Shown here: positions 63,957 through 64,000 of the stretch, piece by piece | Position numbering within the stretch: position 1 is the first letter of the stretch | How the letters are laid out: every line of letters begins with the position of its first letter | Assembly: GCA_964525015.1 (NCBI GenBank) | Contig: CAZGFY010000001.1 | Span: 62,001 to 126,000, forward strand | Reading direction: 5' to 3' | Source: RGIG3102 sp964525015 | GTDB lineage: Bacteria; Bacillota; Clostridia; Oscillospirales; Ruminococcaceae | DNA: 64,000 nucleotides | Made by a program: the position numbers and the translations under genes | The notes under the pieces: model-generated | What the model saw: the letters and a program-made list of their open reading frames with translations, nothing else | Told to the model about the DNA's origin: nothing | Database searches by the model: none

Positions 63957-64000
63957 CTAATTTTTAGATATATAAATTTTATCTTCTTTTGGTTATTTTA

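Noticed and set aside
1..64000. tRNA, rRNA, CRISPR, transposase or prophage genes
   Set aside because: No clover-leaf with TTCGAA-type T arm, no spaced direct repeats and no transposase or phage protein was found on reading both strands.

Overview
The window is a low-GC, strictly AT-rich stretch typical of an anaerobic, probably spore-forming Clostridia-type Firmicute. The main clues are the sepF-ylmH-divIVA-lspA-rluD and mutS-mutL-miaA gene orders, a SpoIVFA/SpoIVFB-like pair, an electron-bifurcating NfnAB pair, strong AGGAGG-type ribosome binding sites and many TTGACA/TATAAT promoters. A 10-N assembly gap lies at 45808-45817, so this is draft sequence. I see no rRNA, tRNA, CRISPR array, prophage or insertion sequence.

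Region 1 (1-17.6 kb) is a molybdenum/tungsten enzyme island. After a glycoside-hydrolase-like gene cut by the left edge, it holds: (a) a DMSO-reductase-family operon on the minus strand (Tat lipoprotein catalytic subunit, four-cluster Fe-S subunit, large polyferredoxin, TorD-like chaperone); (b) mobA; (c) a tightly overlapping minus-strand operon with a molybdenum-cofactor-type riboswitch and terminator in its leader, encoding a lipoprotein, an ECF transporter S component, a membrane-anchored protein, two EcfA ATPases, EcfT and a small kinase; and (d) a divergent plus-strand operon for a Tat-exported Fe-S lipoprotein, an aldehyde:ferredoxin-oxidoreductase-family enzyme, an accessory protein, an FdhD lacking its usual cysteine pair, TatA and TatC. 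The two extracytoplasmic proteins of the ECF operon end like sulfite-oxidase-fold molybdopterin-binding domains. My main proposal is that (c) is a cofactor or pterin salvage system: capture outside, ECF import, then phosphorylation inside. This is inference.

Region 2 (17.6-29.6 kb) is one minus-strand operon for a sialylated surface polysaccharide. It has three family-2 glycosyltransferases, a two-gene ABC exporter of the Wzm/Wzt type, a capsule-synthesis-like protein, a candidate sialyltransferase, a polysaccharide pyruvyl transferase, and neuB, neuC and neuA.

Region 3 (29.6-59.4 kb) is core chromosome on the minus strand: rplS, a radical-SAM pair, the sporulation-type protease pair, nfnAB, cardiolipin synthase, split transketolase, the division and wall genes, PLP protein, an HlyD-like protein (broken only by the assembly gap), mismatch repair, tRNA modification, excision repair and radC. 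Region 4 (59.5-64 kb) has a pseudouridine synthase, a small nucleoside-deoxyribosyltransferase-like protein, a broken membrane-protein gene, and an amidohydrolase next to a GltS-like transporter. Two copies of a structured ~110-nt intergenic repeat lie at about 34.2 and 61.2 kb.
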